DNA from: Cacajao melanocephalus
Taxonomy: Eukaryota > Chordata > Mammalia > Primates > Pitheciidae
Assembly: GCA_963573385.1 (NCBI GenBank)
Contig: CAUYLG010063039.1
Span: forward strand, 1 to 64,000
DNA: 64,000 nt
Reading direction: 5' to 3'
Shown one piece after another: positions 42,842 through 60,923 of this stretch (position 1 is the stretch's first letter; every line of letters starts with the position of its first letter). The notes below the pieces were generated by a model. The model was not told where the DNA came from, searched no databases, and saw only the letters and a list, made by a program, of their open reading frames with translations. A program made the position numbers and the translations under genes.

Positions 42842-43636
42842 TAGGATTACCCTTCCTGTGCCAGGCCAGGTGCTGACCCCTCCGAGAGCCACAGTCTCGG
42901 AGCTGACGGACCAGGGGAGCCTGAGGCGGCGCCGAGCCTGGAGTCTCCAGCAACTGGTTCTGGGTTCGAGGCTTGGACAGGCCGGCACCCCAGCCCGGCT
43001 CCCGCGGTGTAGTTGTCTGCGACGTCAACCCGTGGGTGGGCATCAGCGTGCGGGTTCTGGTGGCCGAGTGGGGTGTGCACTTAACTATTTATATGCACGG
43101 ACCAGAGTGCCTGCTCGAAATGGATGTCCAGGTGGCAGCGTTTCTGCAGCCAGTGGCCTGGGTCCGGCAGAGAGATGGGCGCACACTGCCACTCGGTGGC
43201 GGCCAGTGGTGTGGCACCACAGAGATACTAGTGCTTAGGGCCTGGATTTGCCATCTACTTGCCCCGGCTCTACCCTATCCACAGATCTCCCAGGCCCAGA
43301 GATTCTACACACCGGCTTGGGTCCCTACGCCACTCTGGGGTCCTGAATTTTCTTCCTGATTATCGTCTTCACCTTTCCATTCCTTCTTCCAGGAATAACC
43401 TTCCTTATTCTCCTGGTTTGCTCTTTTGTTGTTGGATAGGCTAAGTCTACATTTCTTTTAATTGTTATGGATACTTAATTGTTGCAGAGAATTATGGAGA
43501 TGCATGTGATATTTTGATACAGGTATAAAATGTGTAATGATCAAATCAAGGTAATTTTGGTATCCATCACCTCAAGCATTTATCATTTCTTTGTATTAGG
43601 AACATTCCAATTCCACTTTTAGTTATTTTTATTTAT

Positions 43637-43805
43637 TTGTTTGTTTATTTAATAGAGACAAGGTCTCACTACTTGGTTGCCCAGGGTGGAGTGCAGTGAC
43701 ACGATCATAGCTCACTGCAGTCTCAAACTCTTGGTCTCACAGCAATTCTCTTGCCTTGGCCTCCCAAAATGCTGGGACTACAGGCCTGAGCCACGACGTC
43801 CCGCC
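43637..43805 (-). mobile_element. Alu fragment
   Basis: TTTATTTGTTTGTTTATTT tail, then AGACAAGGTCTCACTACTTG. The middle is missing. Ends GACGTCCCGCCC. Confidence 0.82.
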
Positions 43806-43832
43806 CAGTTATTTTGAAAAATACAATAAATT

Positions 43833-43975
43833 GGCCGGGTGCAGTGGCTCATGCCTATAATCCCAGCAAAGACTTTGGGAGGCACAGGTAGGATGATCAC
43901 TTGAGACCACGTGTTGAAGACCAGCCTGGGCAACATAATGAGACCTCTGCCTCTACAAAAATTGTTTTTTAAATA
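43833..43975 (+). mobile_element. Alu left monomer (FLAM-like)
   Basis: GGCCGGGTGCAGTGGCTCATGC to ACCTCTGCCTCTACAAAAATT, then a T/A-rich end. TACAATAAATT flanks both sides. Confidence 0.82.
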
Positions 43976-44122
43976 ATTAATTTTAAAGATACAATAAATT
44001 ATTGGTAACTATAATTGCTGTATTATGCTACGGAATACTGGATCTCATTCATTCTAATTGTTTTTGTACCCACTCCCCACCCCCCTCCCCCCGCCTCCAG
44101 TACTCTTCCCAGCATCTAGTAA

Positions 44123-44838
<716 letters not shown>

Positions 44839-44896
44839 TTATCCCCAGTTGCCTCGGATCGGCCAGGCCTGGGTATCAGCGAACAGATGTGGATTT

Positions 44897-44913
44897 CCAC
44901 CAGGGGGCGCTAG
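44897..44913 (+). promoter_or_regulatory. CTCF-type motif
   Basis: The plus strand reads CCACCAGGGGGCGCTAG, a near-perfect CTCF core. It lies between the Alu pile-up and the ACBD4 promoter, in the opposite orientation to the motif at 41868. Confidence 0.75.
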
Positions 44914-45002
44914 AACGCCACGACCTTTCACTGTGTGCACCAGTGGGGCTGCTGCTTGCTTTTGCCATCCCAGGCTGGGAAGTCGGACTTGTGGATTAAG
45001 CC

Positions 45003-45422
45003 CCGCCTGATTGGGAGAGGCTCTGAGAAACTATTTGCATAATCTTTAAAGGGCCGCGCTGAATGGTTGAGGTAGATAAGTCAAATGTGAAACATGCTCT
45101 CATTGGCTTAAAATTTCCCCCTCGCTCTGCGTCGCCATCCCCGCCCTGCCGAACCCTCGGGTCAGTAGGAAGCCGCGGAGTGGTGGCAAGAGAGGACCCA
45201 GGTGTCCCGGCAATGGGCGCCGCAGGGCGCAGGCTGGACCGGGTGGGAGACTGTTCGCCCCGCCCTGACTCCTCCTCTCTTGCTCCTCTGCCTGTCCAGG
45301 AGTTGGAGATGTGCACTTAGAGGCGCATCTGGGGGCGGACACATCTGGCACTGCGGCCCCTGCCACCTGCCTCTCCACTCACCGGGGCCCTGGCGACCCT
45401 GGCCCCACCACGCTGCCTTGAG
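45003..45422 (+). promoter_or_regulatory. ACBD4: Putative ACBD4 promoter and first non-coding exon
   Basis: Contains a perfect octamer ATTTGCAT (45033-45040), inverted CCAAT boxes near 45010 and 45099, and moderately CpG-rich sequence. A donor AG/GTAGGA at 45422/45423 would splice to the acceptor at 45593, upstream of the ACBD4 start codon. The start site is inferred; human ACBD4 may also use a start nearer PLCD3. Confidence 0.55.
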
Positions 45423-45630
45423 GTAGGAAAAGGAGTCTCCTCAACCACAACTTCTGACCTCCCAGGGTGTCTCTCTCAGGCCTCTGAAGAGCTTAATTTG
45501 CCTCTCTGGGAAGTGGATCCTTGGCTTATGGTGCGTGGGGGCAGGGGTGGGGCTGGGCTGGAGACCCTTTCATACGAAGGCTGCTTCTTACAGAGTCGCT
45601 CAAAAGTAGGGCCCCAGGGCTTGCAGCAGC

Positions 45631-53213
<7,583 letters not shown>

Positions 53214-53835
53214 CTGTCAGTGGAGGAGTCTCTGCAGCCAGCTGAGACTATCTTGGTGTGCCCTGAGCCTTCCTAGGCTTTAGAACAGCCTTCAAAATTC
53301 CCCCTCCCGTCAGTGTTTGCCTTCGCACCTCCTCCTCTAGAGAGGGGCAGGCGGGGCTGGGGGCGGTCAAATAAGACCTACCCCTCCCTACAGCTTCACA
53401 GGGACGCTTCCTTCCCTCCCCACAACCACCCCAGGCTCTCCGGGGAGGCTGCAGTTGTGGTGCACATCCTGGTGCTGGGTTGGCCGTGACGGAGGGGCGG
53501 GGCCGTCGGGTCTCAGCCCCTGCCCTCCCCATCCTCTGGGTCACCTGACTCTCTTCCCACCCCTGCGTCTCCCTGAGGAGGTTCAGCTCTTGAGCAAGTT
53601 GGGACTTGGGCCGGGGCCTGGAAGAATGATTGGCTGGGAGGCTGCGGGAGGGAGGCCAGGAGGCGCGGACCAGTTGGGAGGAGTGAGCAGCCCCGGGGGA
53701 GGGGTGTGAGCGCAGATTTTGCCCGCCTTCCTCCCCTGCCGGCCCCCGGCGCCCCCACACACACTCAGGAACGTCTTCATTGAAGATTCACTTACAAACG
53801 AATGTTTCACTAAATAAAGGAAATCCATAATCTTC
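53214..53835 (+). other. ACBD4: ACBD4 3' UTR
   Basis: About 0.6 kb, GC-rich, without repeats, from the stop codon to AATAAA at 53813-53818. Confidence 0.75.
53813..53818 (+). promoter_or_regulatory. ACBD4: ACBD4 poly(A) signal AATAAA
   Basis: Canonical hexamer in CACTAAATAAAGGAAATCC, 600 bases after the stop codon and directly before a new CpG-rich block. Confidence 0.78.
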
Positions 53836-53839
53836 TGCT

Positions 53840-54480
53840 CTCTGGTGCCCTACGGAGGCAGCGGGGAGCGGGGCCGGGAACGCGCGAGGCCCAAGTCCCT
53901 TTTCTGCTCCCCACCCAGTGCCCCCTTGATGGCCCTGAAAGAGGCCGGCGGTTGGTGTTTATGAATGAGGAATATTTTCCCTCCTCCCCGGGTGAGCGAA
54001 GGGAAAACAGGCTTCGGTGTGGAGGGGAGAGGGAGGGGAGCCAAGGGCGGCCCGGGCCAGGAGGGGGGCGCCCTCGGGAGGGCGGGACGCGGGGGTTGGC
54101 CGAGAGCGCGGCCCTGCCCGCCGCCCCGTCGGGGACGCGGGGCCGAGCGAGCTGGGGGATAGCGGGGAGGAGAGGAGCACAGCTGGGCAGGGCCGGGGAG
54201 CTGGTTCGGCCCCTGCCCAAAGGGGACGGCGGCTGCTCCAGCGCCGCGCCGCGAGCGTAGGGATGGGGTTCGGAGTCCCCGACCCCAGAAGTGTCCGCTG
54301 CCTCCTCCTCAGCTGCCCGTTCCTGGTGCCCCACCTTAACCTCCGGGCCTGGGCCTTCCCAGGGAATTTTCTGGAAGGCCAAGGCCCAGCGAGAGCCTCG
54401 TCCTCGCCCCGCCCTGCGTAGGGGGCAGGGCCCTGCACGCTTGAAGTCCCCGTCGGGGTGGGCCGAGCGCCTGCATGTGC
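53840..54480. other. Orphan CpG-rich block between ACBD4 and HEXIM1
   Basis: Very GC-rich with many CpG dinucleotides (for example GGGACGCGGGGGTTGGCCGA near 54085), starting just past the ACBD4 poly(A) signal. No exon of a known gene is recognised. A 251-codon minus-strand frame (54565-53810) is open but has Pro/Arg/Gly-biased, non-domain composition, as expected by chance in GC-rich DNA. Confidence 0.65.
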
Positions 54481-54984
54481 ATTGCCCTCCGAGGGGCACA
54501 GGCCAGAGGCCTTGGCCTCCCTCTGTCAGCACCAGCCCTGTCGTCCCTGGGCCACCCTGGCTCAAGCCACGGCCCGGCCTGTATTATTCAACGGCGAAAC
54601 TGGCGGTTCTGAGCGCCGCCTGGTGCCAGAGCCTCCAAGTCCACTGGCCAGGGTCCCCACTGGAGCCCTCCGCCATTGCTACCACCTGGGCCCTAGGACC
54701 TTCCTACCACTGGGTGAGGAAGAGGCAGTTCTGATTCCTGAGTTCCCTGTCAGCCCCTAGTCTTGACCTCCACCCCAGGCTTGGCCGTCATTGGCCCTGC
54801 CGGAAGCCACAGCCACTCTAGTGGTCCCTCCTCTCCAAGCTGGGAAGGCATCCCTGAGGCTAGACGGTGCTGCTCTGCACGGCTCAGGCCAGGGTCACAG
54901 GCACAGGCTGAACAGCCCCTGTGATAATGCTGGACTGCAGCAAGCAGGACGCACCACTCAGGGCCACCTTGGTGGGGCATGCAG

Positions 54985-55195
54985 GCGGGGAGGCGGGTGG
55001 GGCTGAAGCCAGCTCCACCACTTTCACAGTAGCTGTGGAACATGGGCAAGATTCTTAACTGCTCTGAGCTTGGGTGGCCTTGTTTGTGAAATAGGGTGGA
55101 TCTCTTCGTCATAAAGCAGTCCTGGGGTTTAGCAGTGACAGGGCACCTTAAATGCCTGGCAAAGGGTTAAAACCCAGCTAATAGTAAGGTTGCCT
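54985..55195 (+). mobile_element. MIR element
   Basis: AGCTGTGGAACATGGGCAAG, TTCTTAACTGCTCTGAGCTT and TTGTGAAATAGGGTGGA appear in MIR order. Confidence 0.65.
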
Positions 55196-55223
55196 GGCCC
55201 CTTGACAAAATCCTAGAATTCAG

Positions 55224-55531
55224 GCCGGGTGCGGTGGCGCCGTGGCTCACGCCTGTAATCGCAGCACTTTGGGAGGCCGAGGCGGGTGGATCACGAGGTC
55301 AAGATATAGAGACCATACTGGCCAACATGGTGAAACGCTGTCTCTACTAAAAATACAAACATCAGCTAGGCATGGTGGCACGCGCCTGTAGTCCCAGATA
55401 TTCTGGAGGCTTAGGCAGGGGAATCACTTGAACCCGGGAGGCGGAGATTGCAGTGAGCCAAGATCACGCCAATGAACTCCAGCCTGACAACACAGCGAGA
55501 CTCCGTCTCAGAAAAAAAAAAAAAAAAAAAT
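55224..55531 (+). mobile_element. Alu
   Basis: Starts GGCCGGGTGCGGTGGC with an extra GCCGTGGC repeat in the promoter part. Two arms, ends in A19. Confidence 0.92.
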
Positions 55532-56384
55532 TCCACAACCTATTCGTCTGTCCACTCCTCCCCCAATATGACAAATGAGACCATAAGTGGAGCCCCGTCC
55601 AGGACAGAGGCTGGGCTCAGCTGTACCCTCCAAATGCCCTAACTGGGGATACCCCAGAATCCTCTGGAGTCTGAAAATGTGGTAACAATTTGGAGGTCTC
55701 TGATAACCAAGTTCTCTGCAAAACACCTTTTCCTCTAGGAGCGCTCTGAGGGGCAGTTCTTGCTCTCAGGAAGCCTCCTAAGGGATGAAGCCATACGGAG
55801 GGGGGAGCTTTTCAGGTGGAACCGAGTTCTTGGAAGCCCATAGAAAACAAACCAGGGTGTTGATTTTCAGAACATCTAGCTGTGCCCAGAGGCCTGCGTG
55901 CTTGCAACTCCCTTTGGAGGCATCACCACTGGCCCCCGCCCCCATATCTCATACTGCCCAGAGCCACTGAGGTGTCAGACTAGTCCCTCCCTGGCACATG
56001 ATGCTTGGTCTTCCTAAAATGCCCCTTCATGCCACTTTGCCTGAAAGCTCTTCATCCTTCAGAGCCAGGAAGTCACTTGCTCCTGACACCTGTCCACAAT
56101 TCCCAACTCCCACGCACTCGGCTCTTCAGCTTCCACCAGGATTTCCCTCACTTGCCACTTTGGCTGGCTGTGGTCTGATGGCCTCTCCACAGTCCATGAG
56201 CAACGTGAAGGCAAGGATGGCATCCCACCTCTCTTTGTACCCGCCTGTCTGCCAAATGATACAGAGGCTGAATAAGGTTGAAGCTGTTAGGAACAAAAAG
56301 AACGAAATCCAGTTTTCCCGATTTTAAGAAAAAACGGGGTTTTGTGTTTGTGACAAAGACAAATGGCATGGGGAGGTCGCAAAG

Positions 56385-56600
56385 ACCCGAGCTCTCTAGC
56401 CAGGACTGTCCCTTGGTTGTCATGTGACCTTGGACAAGTCACTTATTTTCTGGCGTCTTAGAGATGCCTTATCTGTAAAATGGAGATAGTCATTCCTATC
56501 GTGCGTAACTCGCCAGGCTGTGGTGAGGTCACATGTCTGTGCGTAAAAGGTGCACAGTGCAAACGGGGCTGGAATGTCAGGGATGCTATTAAGGAAGCAG
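56385..56600 (+). mobile_element. MIR element
   Basis: CATGTGACCTTGGACAAGTC, CTTATCTGTAAAATGGAGAT and GGCTGTGGTGAGGTCACATG fit the MIR core and 3' part. Confidence 0.72.
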
Positions 56601-57249
56601 TAAGAAGAAAGGGTCATTGGGTGTGTGGCGAGGGAGAAGTGGAAAGGGCGCTTTAGGCCCTGGTGACTGGTATGGAGGGTTCTCCGGGTCCTCTCAGTCC
56701 GTTTTTGGAGGGCTGGGGGCTCGAGTCTGGAGAATTTATCTCTGAGAAACTACGCCCCAGGGAAAATCGGCCCCCTAGCCCTGCGCCAGAATCCCCTGCC
56801 GCAAGTTTCGGGACAAGGCCTCCTCCATGCTTTCCTCCCAGTCTTGCCCAGTGCCCACTGAAGAAGGGCCTCTGCGGGTTAGACCTGCTTCCCTCTCGGA
56901 TAACCAGGGCTGATGATTTCAACTCAGTATTCATACCGAACCCCTCCCCAACAAACCAGCCTCATGGCCGGCCCGGACCTCCCCTGTCCCGGCTCAGGAA
57001 ATGATCCCGGTCGGAAGTGAAAAGACCAAATCGGCCCCAGGAGGCCATTTTCTTCGACAGAAGCTGAGGCCTGGGGGCGAGGCCTTAACCCCCCTTCCCC
57101 CCACCCGCGCTTTCCGATCTTGGCCCAGGGAAGAGGCTTGGCCTCGAATCACCAGTCTGCATTGGCCCCTGGGGTGAGGGTGGCTTTTAAAGACCAGGCT
57201 GAGGCTGGGACTCCGCCACCTTCCCCTAAGGGTCCCGAGGCCAGTCCGG

Positions 57250-57340
57250 GGGTCGGTGTCACCGGGACTCGAACCCGCCCTGTCGTCTTCCAAGGCCTAG
57301 CGCGAGCCTGCTGCACTAAAGGCAGTCACACTGTCCCTTT
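57250..57340 (-). other. tRNA-like A-box/B-box pair, probable degenerate tRNA-derived sequence
   Basis: The minus strand carries a perfect Pol III B box GGTTCGAGTCC (57275-57265) and an A-box-like TAGTGCAGCAGG (57318-57307) about 32 bases upstream. The T arm folds (CGGG-TTCGAGT-CCCG), but the acceptor and anticodon arms do not form a proper cloverleaf and no TTTT terminator follows. It may be a tRNA relic, a MIR head or chance. Confidence 0.3.
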
Positions 57341-57784
57341 AAGGCGGCACTTTTTATTCTTCATTTGTTTACTTCTTCATGCGCTTTTTGTTTTTAACAA
57401 AATGTACTCGCGATATCCTTCCGCAAGTGTCAGTCTCAGGCACTCACCACCCGCTTTGAAGCCGTTTCTGTAATCTTAAGACTCGCGAGTAAGCAACCGT
57501 GGGCCGACATCTCTCTATAGAATTTAATTCTTTTACATTTTAGGGACTACTTTTTAGGAATAAACCATTCTTGCGTTAGTTAATAAACGTTCACAACCTT
57601 CGGAACCCTTCCGCTGAGAAAAGAATACGATAATAGCCTTTACAACGCACCTTTTCATAAAAATATTCTGTGTGCATTCTCATAGGCCATCGAATCTTCT
57701 CATATTCCAGAAACAGAATGGTACGGTCCAGAACCCGCCCCATCGTCTCTGCGTTTGCCTGTCCTTCTTCAGCGAGTCTTGTGA

Positions 57785-58020
57785 CTTCTGACCAATGGTC
57801 GCTCGCGTTTCTTTAGCGAGGGCTAAGCAATGGAAGGAGGCAGCCTGGGGGACGCCCCCTACGCGTTCTGGGATTGGCTACGTCGCACGGCGCCCGAGGA
57901 CGGCGGGCCCGAAAGATAAGAACTACGACTCCCGGCTCCCCACGATGGAAACTCCGTTACGCATGCGCATGGGCGGAGCGACCACGGTTCTATATAAAAG
58001 GGGCGTAGAGGGCTGGGAGG
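57785..58020 (+). promoter_or_regulatory. HEXIM1: HEXIM1 promoter with TATA box
   Basis: Core: TATATAAAAG at 57991-58000. Upstream lie CCAAT in TGACCAATGG (about 57788), inverted CCAAT in GGGATTGGCTA (about 57870), an AACTACGACTCCCGG block resembling a ZNF143 site (about 57921), an NRF1-like ACGCATGCGCATG (about 57959) and GGGCGG (57971). Transcription should start about 25-30 bases after the TATA box, near 58025. Confidence 0.85.
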
Positions 58021-58024
58021 CAGC

Positions 58025-58722
58025 AGTTGGAAGTTGGCAGGTGGAGAGGCAGGTTGAAAGGGAAAGTCGGGGGAGGAGGCGGAAGAGGAGCTGGGGGGAG
58101 GAGGGAGGGAGGAAAAGAGGAGGAGGCGGAGGAGAACTGAGCAGAGCAGAGCATCGAGCCAAAGGGGAGATGAGTTTGTCTGTCCTCTGCTGAGGCTCCG
58201 GCCGGGCCTAGGGAACTGGGAGCTTGGGTTGAAGCGACACCCGTGGAAGTGGGAGGAGGTGACTCCGGGACTTTAACCCCTTGTGGGCTCTGCGGCAGGG
58301 GATTTAACCCTTTGTGGATCTTGCCCCTCGGAGGCAGCGTCATCGGTAGTTTTAACCCCTTCGGGGCTGGGTTTCACCCAGTGGACTTACCCTCATCACC
58401 TTGCTCACCAACTCCTTTATTGTTGGGGTGCTCCGCTTGGAGGTTTGAGGCCCACCTCCGCACATTACGTACTGTTCCTGCCGCTGCACCCCCTTGGATC
58501 CGCTAGCTGGCCGCACTGTGGGCGCTTAACCCTTTACTGACTTGAGCTCCCTAGATTGCTATTGGAGTTTGCTGATGGAAGGACTGGCTAAAGGCGTCAC
58601 TGCAGTAACTACAAACTGAAGAGGACTCTGTTGGACTTTTTTTTTTTTTAAAAGAACAACCCATTTTTTTCCTTAAGGACTTACTTGCCAAAATTTCTCA
58701 AACTTCGAGGACTCTACTAGCC
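58025..58722 (+). other. HEXIM1: HEXIM1 5' leader with two uORFs and repeated TTTAACCC motif
   Basis: A leader of about 700 bases. It holds two upstream ATGs, each opening a short closed frame: 58170-58193 (7 codons) and 58575-58619 (14 codons). The motif TTTAACCC(C)TT recurs at 58272, 58303 and 58351, with a shorter CTTAACCCTTT at 58525. An alternating purine-rich GGAGG stretch fills 58060-58140. Confidence 0.75.
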
Positions 58723-59802
58723 ATGGCCGAGCCATTCATGTCAGAATATCAACACCAGCCTCAAACTAGCAACTGTACAGGTGCTGCCGCTGTCCAGGAA
58801 GAGCTGAACCCTGAGCGCCCCCCAGGCGCGGAGGAGCGGGTGCCCGAGGACGACAGTAGGTGGCAATCGAGAGCGTTCCCCCAGTTGGGTGGCCGTCCGG
58901 GGCCGGAGGGGGAAGGGAGCCTGGAGTCCCAGCCGCCTCCCTTGCAGACCCAGGCCTGTCCAGAATCTAGCTGCCCGAGAGAGAGAGAGAAGGGCCAGAA
59001 TGGGGACGACTTGTCCGCTAGCGGCGACTTCCCGCCGCCGGCAGAAGGGGAACCGATGCCCGAGGCCGAGCTGCTCACCCAGCCTTGTCATGACTCCGAG
59101 GCCAACAAGTTGGGGGCTCCTGCCGCAGGGGGCGAAGAGGAGTGGGGACAGCAGCAGAGACAGCTGGGCAAGAAAAAACATAGGAGACGCCCGTCCAAGA
59201 AGAAGCGGCATTGGAAACCGTACTACAAGCTGACCTGGGAGGAGAAGAAAAAGTTCGACGAGAAACAGAGCCTGCGAGCTTCGAGGATCCGAGCCGAGAT
59301 GTTCGCAAAGGGCCAGCCCGTTGCGCCCTATAACACCACGCAGTTTCTGATGGATGATCACGACCAGGAGGAGCCGGATCTCAAAACCGGTCTGTACTCC
59401 AAGCGGGCCGCCGCCAAATCCGACGACACCAGCGATGACGACTTCATGGAAGAAGGGGGTGAGGAGGATGGGGGCAGCGACGGGATGGGAGGGGACGGCA
59501 GCGAGTTTCTGCAGCGGGACTTCTCGGAGACGTACGAGCGGTACCACACCGAGAGCCTGCAGAACATGAGCAAGCAGGAGCTCATCAAGGAGTACCTGGA
59601 GCTGGAGAAGTGCCTCTCGCGCATGGAGGACGAGAACAACCGGCTGCGGCTGGAGAGCAAGCGGCTGGGCGGTGACGACGCGCGTGTGCGGGAGCTGGAG
59701 CTGGAGCTGGACCGGCTGCGCGCTGAGAACCTCCAGCTGCTGACCGAGAACGAACTGCACCGGCAGCAGGAGCGAGCGCCGCTTTCCACGTTTGGAGACT
59801 AG
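58723..59802 (+). CDS. HEXIM1: HEXIM1, P-TEFb inhibitor, complete 359-aa single exon
   Basis: HEXIM1 binds 7SK snRNA and, as a dimer, inhibits the CDK9-cyclin T kinase P-TEFb in the nucleus, restraining RNA polymerase II elongation. The frame is intact from ATG (GCCATGG context) to TAG, with no intron. Residues 1-140 are a variable, Pro- and acid-rich inhibitory region. The Arg/Lys-rich 7SK-binding and nuclear-localisation segment lies at 150-177 (KKKHRRRPSKKKRHWK). The kinase-blocking PYNT motif is at 202-205, followed by FLMDDHD. Two acidic patches lie at about 211-250. The cyclin T-binding coiled coil spans about 270-350 (ELIKEYLELEKCLSRMEDEN). All functional motifs match human as remembered. 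Differences sit mainly in the first 130 residues, plus Thr356 near the end. Confidence 0.98.
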   Translation: MAEPFMSEYQHQPQTSNCTGAAAVQEELNPERPPGAEERVPEDDSRWQSRAFPQLGGRPGPEGEGSLESQPPPLQTQACPESSCPREREKGQNGDDLSASGDFPPPAEGEPMPEAELLTQPCHDSEANKLGAPAAGGEEEWGQQQRQLGKKKHRRRPSKKKRHWKPYYKLTWEEKKKFDEKQSLRASRIRAEMFAKGQPVAPYNTTQFLMDDHDQEEPDLKTGLYSKRAAAKSDDTSDDDFMEEGGEEDGGSDGMGGDGSEFLQRDFSETYERYHTESLQNMSKQELIKEYLELEKCLSRMEDENNRLRLESKRLGGDDARVRELELELDRLRAENLQLLTENELHRQQERAPLSTFGD

Positions 59803-60449
59803 ACTGAAACTTTTTGGGGGAGGGGGCAAAGGGGACTTTTTAGTGATGGAATGTAACATTATATACATGTGTATATAAGACAGTGGACCTTTTTATGACA
59901 CATAATCAGAAGAGAAATCCCCCTGGCTTTGGTTGGTTTCGTAAATTTAGCTATGATGTAGCTTGTGTGCTTTCTCCTGTTCTTTAATTATGTGAAACTG
60001 AAGAGTTGCTTTTCTTGTTTTTTAGAAGTTTTTTTTCTTAATGTGAAAGTAATTTGACCAAGTTATAATGCATTTTTGTTTTAAAAAAAATCCCCTCCTT
60101 AAACGGAGCTATAAGGTGGCCAAATCTGAGAACAATTAAATTCATTTTAGTTATAATAAATTTAATATTTGTAAATGTAACAGTTTCAGTGTGATTTCTA
60201 GAGCTAATTCAAAATAGTATTGATTTATGTGACTGCATTTTGGGGGAGGGGTACTGAAATCGTTAAATTTGTCAGTTTGCAAAAATATCAATCTTTAATG
60301 GGAGAATTTCAATTTGCCAATTTTTTCCTTGAATGAGTTTAAGTATGCTACAATATACACTTCAGGCAAAATATAAAGATTTAATTATCTTCAATACTTA
60401 AGTGTACTTGCTTTCTAGTGCCTTGGGTTTTCTTTCTTGATGCTGGAAA

Positions 60450-60455
60450 AATAAA
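60450..60455 (+). promoter_or_regulatory. HEXIM1: HEXIM1 proximal poly(A) signal
   Basis: AATAAA in GGAAAAATAAACAAACC, 648 bases after the stop codon. Alternative use is possible. Confidence 0.5.
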
Positions 60456-60898
60456 CAAACCAGTGTTGAGTGTTTAGGTGAGTAGAAAGTGGCTATAATC
60501 AAATTTTAAATTTAACTCCCTCGCCCATTCAAAAGCCTAAAAACAAAAAATGTAAACCTAACAGCTCAGCTCCTTATAGAAAATCAATGCAGAATCCATT
60601 ACAGAAAAAAAAAAATGTAAACCTAATTTGGCAGTTTGTTAGGTTAGACAACTGACAGCCCCATTTCATTCCTAACAAGTTGGTTTTCTGTCATCTCTTT
60701 CTTCCCACTCCCCCACCCCCCCATAAGGCTGGAAGAGGCTCTTGGCAAACTTCTTAGTGCAAGTAATGGTTAATCTGTGGGGCAGCTCGTTAAGATGTTC
60801 AGAAGTAGAAAATACTGTATTTATGAAAGAAATGGCGCTGTTTGGGGGATACCAAGGACTTACCCTAATTGTCCAATACTTAAGTGTTCTCTATACCC

Positions 60899-60923
60899 AA
60901 AAAAAAAAAAAAAAAAAAAAAAA
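60899..60923. repeat. A25 homopolymer in the HEXIM1 3' UTR
   Basis: 25 consecutive A followed by GGG. It is not preceded by an Alu, so it is a simple run rather than a retroelement tail. Confidence 0.9.

Larger units (their letters stand above)
53836..57780. other. ACBD4-HEXIM1 intergenic interval
   Basis: Apart from the CpG-rich block, one Alu, two MIRs and the tRNA-like boxes, I see no gene. 57350-57700 is AT-richer unique sequence leading into the HEXIM1 promoter. Confidence 0.65.

Noticed and set aside
53810..54565. Open minus-strand frame of 251 codons in the CpG-rich block
   Set aside because: Pro/Arg/Gly-biased composition expected in GC-rich DNA, overlaps the ACBD4 poly(A) region and has no recognisable domain. 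The block itself is kept as a finding.
58741..59868. Open minus-strand frame of 375 codons opposite HEXIM1
   Set aside because: It is an antisense shadow of the GC-rich HEXIM1 coding frame, with Leu-rich biased composition, no domain and no promoter or splice evidence.
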